Assembly (NCBI RefSeq): GCF_009017255.1
Contig: NZ_WBZB01000002.1
Span: 25,270 to 89,269, forward strand
Direction of reading: 5' to 3'
Length of the DNA: 64,000 nucleotides
Origin: Alkaliphilus serpentinus
GTDB taxonomy: Bacteria > Bacillota > Clostridia > Peptostreptococcales > Natronincolaceae
Positions 63,046 to 64,000 of this stretch are shown in pieces. Position 1 is the stretch's first letter. Each line of letters starts with the position of its first letter. A program made the position numbers and the translations under genes. Below the pieces are notes generated by a model, which was given only the letters and a program-made list of their open reading frames with translations, had not been told where the DNA came from and did not search any database.

Positions 63046-63312
63046 TTAAAAAAGCTTACCCTTTTCCATATATTTAGAGACACTTACAGTGGTAACAAAA
63101 CCCATCATGGCATAGACTACCGCAACGTCCACAAAGGCATCCTGATTGGTCATCATAGCCAAAAGAACGATTAGCACTGTAACCTTTGTTGAAATTACAT
63201 TAATAGCAACAACACGATCGGCAGGGGTAGGTCCAATATAGGCTCTATATAGAGAGGCAAAGGCCAATACCGACAGAAAAATTGTAATTACCAGTATACT
63301 GTTGGTTATCAT
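63046..63312 (-). CDS. mrpF: Mrp antiporter subunit F
   Basis: 88 residues, three membrane segments. MrpF pattern: YIGPTPADRVVAINVISTKV, then DAFVDVAVVYAMMGFVTTV. The start overlaps mrpE by 4 bases. Confidence 0.95.
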   Translation of the reverse strand: MITNSILVITIFLSVLAFASLYRAYIGPTPADRVVAINVISTKVTVLIVLLAMMTNQDAFVDVAVVYAMMGFVTTVSVSKYMEKGKLF

Positions 63313-63821
63313 TTTTCACCCTCCTCCAGCTTCATGGCATATTTTTCTAAATTGCTATTCTCAACACCTTCTCCGGCTTCCTTTGTTAGGGCATGAATAA
63401 CATAGCCCTCCTCATTAACATCAACAGTTAATGTACCTGGTGTTAAAGTAATGGCATTAGCATAAATTACTTTATTCATATCTTTTTTAAGATAATTTCT
63501 TACCTTCACGAAACCTGGTGTTATCGGCAGTGATGGACTCAATACCACCCTGGCCACATCTATATTGGCCTTGATGATTTCTACTAATAAAATCCTCACA
63601 AAAACAAAAAAGTTTAATATGCCTTTAAGGGTGTATAAAGAAGTTTCTTCATCATTAAAAAATAAATCACGACAAAAAATGACCACACCCCCACATACAA
63701 CGAAACCCGCTATCATTGATTGTGGTTTATAACTAGGTGTTAACACCATCCAGAATAAAAACAACAGAATGAATAAAAATAAATTTTGCTTTTTAAGAAT
63801 TTGTCGAATCAATTTCATCAT
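63309..63821 (-). CDS. mrpE: Mrp antiporter subunit E
   Basis: 170 residues. Two membrane segments in the N-terminal part (13-32, 35-50), then a cytoplasmic part with the MnhE/MrpE motif NAITLTPGTLTVDV. First gene of the operon, with GGGGG 5 bases before the second of two adjacent ATGs (63818). A strong promoter lies at 63861-63889. The complex exchanges Na+ (and K+) for H+. Confidence 0.94.
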   Translation of the reverse strand: MMKLIRQILKKQNLFLFILLFLFWMVLTPSYKPQSMIAGFVVCGGVVIFCRDLFFNDEETSLYTLKGILNFFVFVRILLVEIIKANIDVARVVLSPSLPITPGFVKVRNYLKKDMNKVIYANAITLTPGTLTVDVNEEGYVIHALTKEAGEGVENSNLEKYAMKLEEGEK

Positions 63822-63860
63822 AGCCCCCTTCTTGGGAAGTAGATATTTTTACATATACAT

Positions 63861-63889
63861 ATTGTACAGTAGTTTTGCGATTTCTTCAA
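63861..63889 (-). promoter_or_regulatory. Sigma-A promoter of the Mrp operon
   Basis: TTGAAG (63884-63889), 17-base spacer, TACAAT (63861-63866) on the minus strand, 40 bases before the mrpE start. Confidence 0.75.
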
Positions 63890-63944
63890 TAATCCTTTGT
63901 ATTTTGTAATTATTATCAATTTTATGTGGGTCAAAAAACAAACA

Positions 63945-64000
63945 AAGAACAAAAGCCTTTCATGCGTTAATTTTCTATGGTTAAAATGCTTTTGTTTTCC
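63945..64000 (+). repeat. Bulged-hairpin repeat, family C, copy 2, cut by the window end
   Basis: 54 of 56 bases match 4445-4500. The window ends inside or just after it, so the true length is not seen. It lies upstream of the Mrp promoter. Confidence 0.6.

Noticed and set aside
55323..63821. Membrane-bound (Mbh) hydrogenase or complex I operon
   Set aside because: MbhD- and MbhE-like pieces are present, but no [NiFe] large or small subunit or other redox subunit is seen; the gene set is that of an Mrp antiporter. The right edge of the window limits this.

Overview
The window is 64 kb of AT-rich DNA from a strictly anaerobic, low-GC Firmicute of the class Clostridia. The evidence is an [FeFe]-hydrogenase with all its maturases, a selenocysteine formate dehydrogenase, a split transketolase, the acpS-lipoprotein-alr-ndoAI-ndoA order, and an Mrp-type antiporter locus. 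An Alkaliphilus-like genus would fit, but that is inference from gene content only. Almost every gene lies on the minus strand. The plus-strand genes are a ferritin-like protein (3088), 5-formyl-THF cyclo-ligase (33537) and a lipoprotein (54265).

Layout. 1-2.9 kb: end of a solute-binding protein gene, then MOSC protein, moaA (behind a molybdenum/tungsten-cofactor riboswitch) and fdhD. 3-4.7 kb: ferritin-like protein, a membrane protein and a repeat-rich spacer. 4.7-9.9 kb: formate dehydrogenase operon (NuoE-like, NuoF-like, Sec-FdhA). 10.3-14.6 kb: hydrogenase maturation operon (TM1266-type regulator, hydG, hydE, hydF). 14.7-19.2 kb: bifurcating-type [FeFe]-hydrogenase operon (hndABCD/hydABC). 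19.5-28.8 kb: hprK, pspC, uvrC, a PilZ protein, uvrA and uvrB (uvrBA behind a consensus promoter with a LexA-type box). 29.2-33.4 kb: S41 protease, M23 peptidase, ftsX, ftsE. 33.5-41.9 kb: folate gene, Lon-like protease, LysM protein, NAGPA-domain protein, PrcB-like protein. 42-48.8 kb: split transketolase, YitT protein, and the cell-wall polymer genes tagA, csaB and DUF5693. 49.4-55.2 kb: small exported protein, ndoA/ndoAI, alr, LolA-like lipoprotein, acpS, coiled-coil protein, lipoprotein. 55.3-63.8 kb: two NuoL/MrpD-like genes and a split Mrp antiporter operon.

How the parts work together. The first 20 kb is a redox module. MoaA, MOSC and FdhD make and insert the Mo/W cofactor of FdhA. HydEFG build the H-cluster of HydA. 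Both catalytic subunits have their own NuoE/NuoF-like diaphorase, so formate and H2 metabolism are each linked to NAD(P)(H) and probably ferredoxin. The two diaphorases are paralogous. In the formate operon the small HndB gene is missing and its first ~21 codons are fused to the NuoF-like gene. Rex-like and other dyad operators lie upstream of both operons.

Non-coding content is rich. There is a SECIS hairpin inside fdhA, a riboswitch with terminator, many strong intrinsic terminators (several sharing bases with stop codons), and three families of dispersed intergenic elements. These are (a) a hairpin with degenerate heptamer tails, six copies; (b) a 178-211 bp palindromic element, two copies, one flanked by a 13-bp direct repeat; and (c) a 56-bp bulged-hairpin repeat, copies at 4445 and at the right end of the window. 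No tRNA, rRNA, CRISPR array, complete insertion sequence or prophage was seen.
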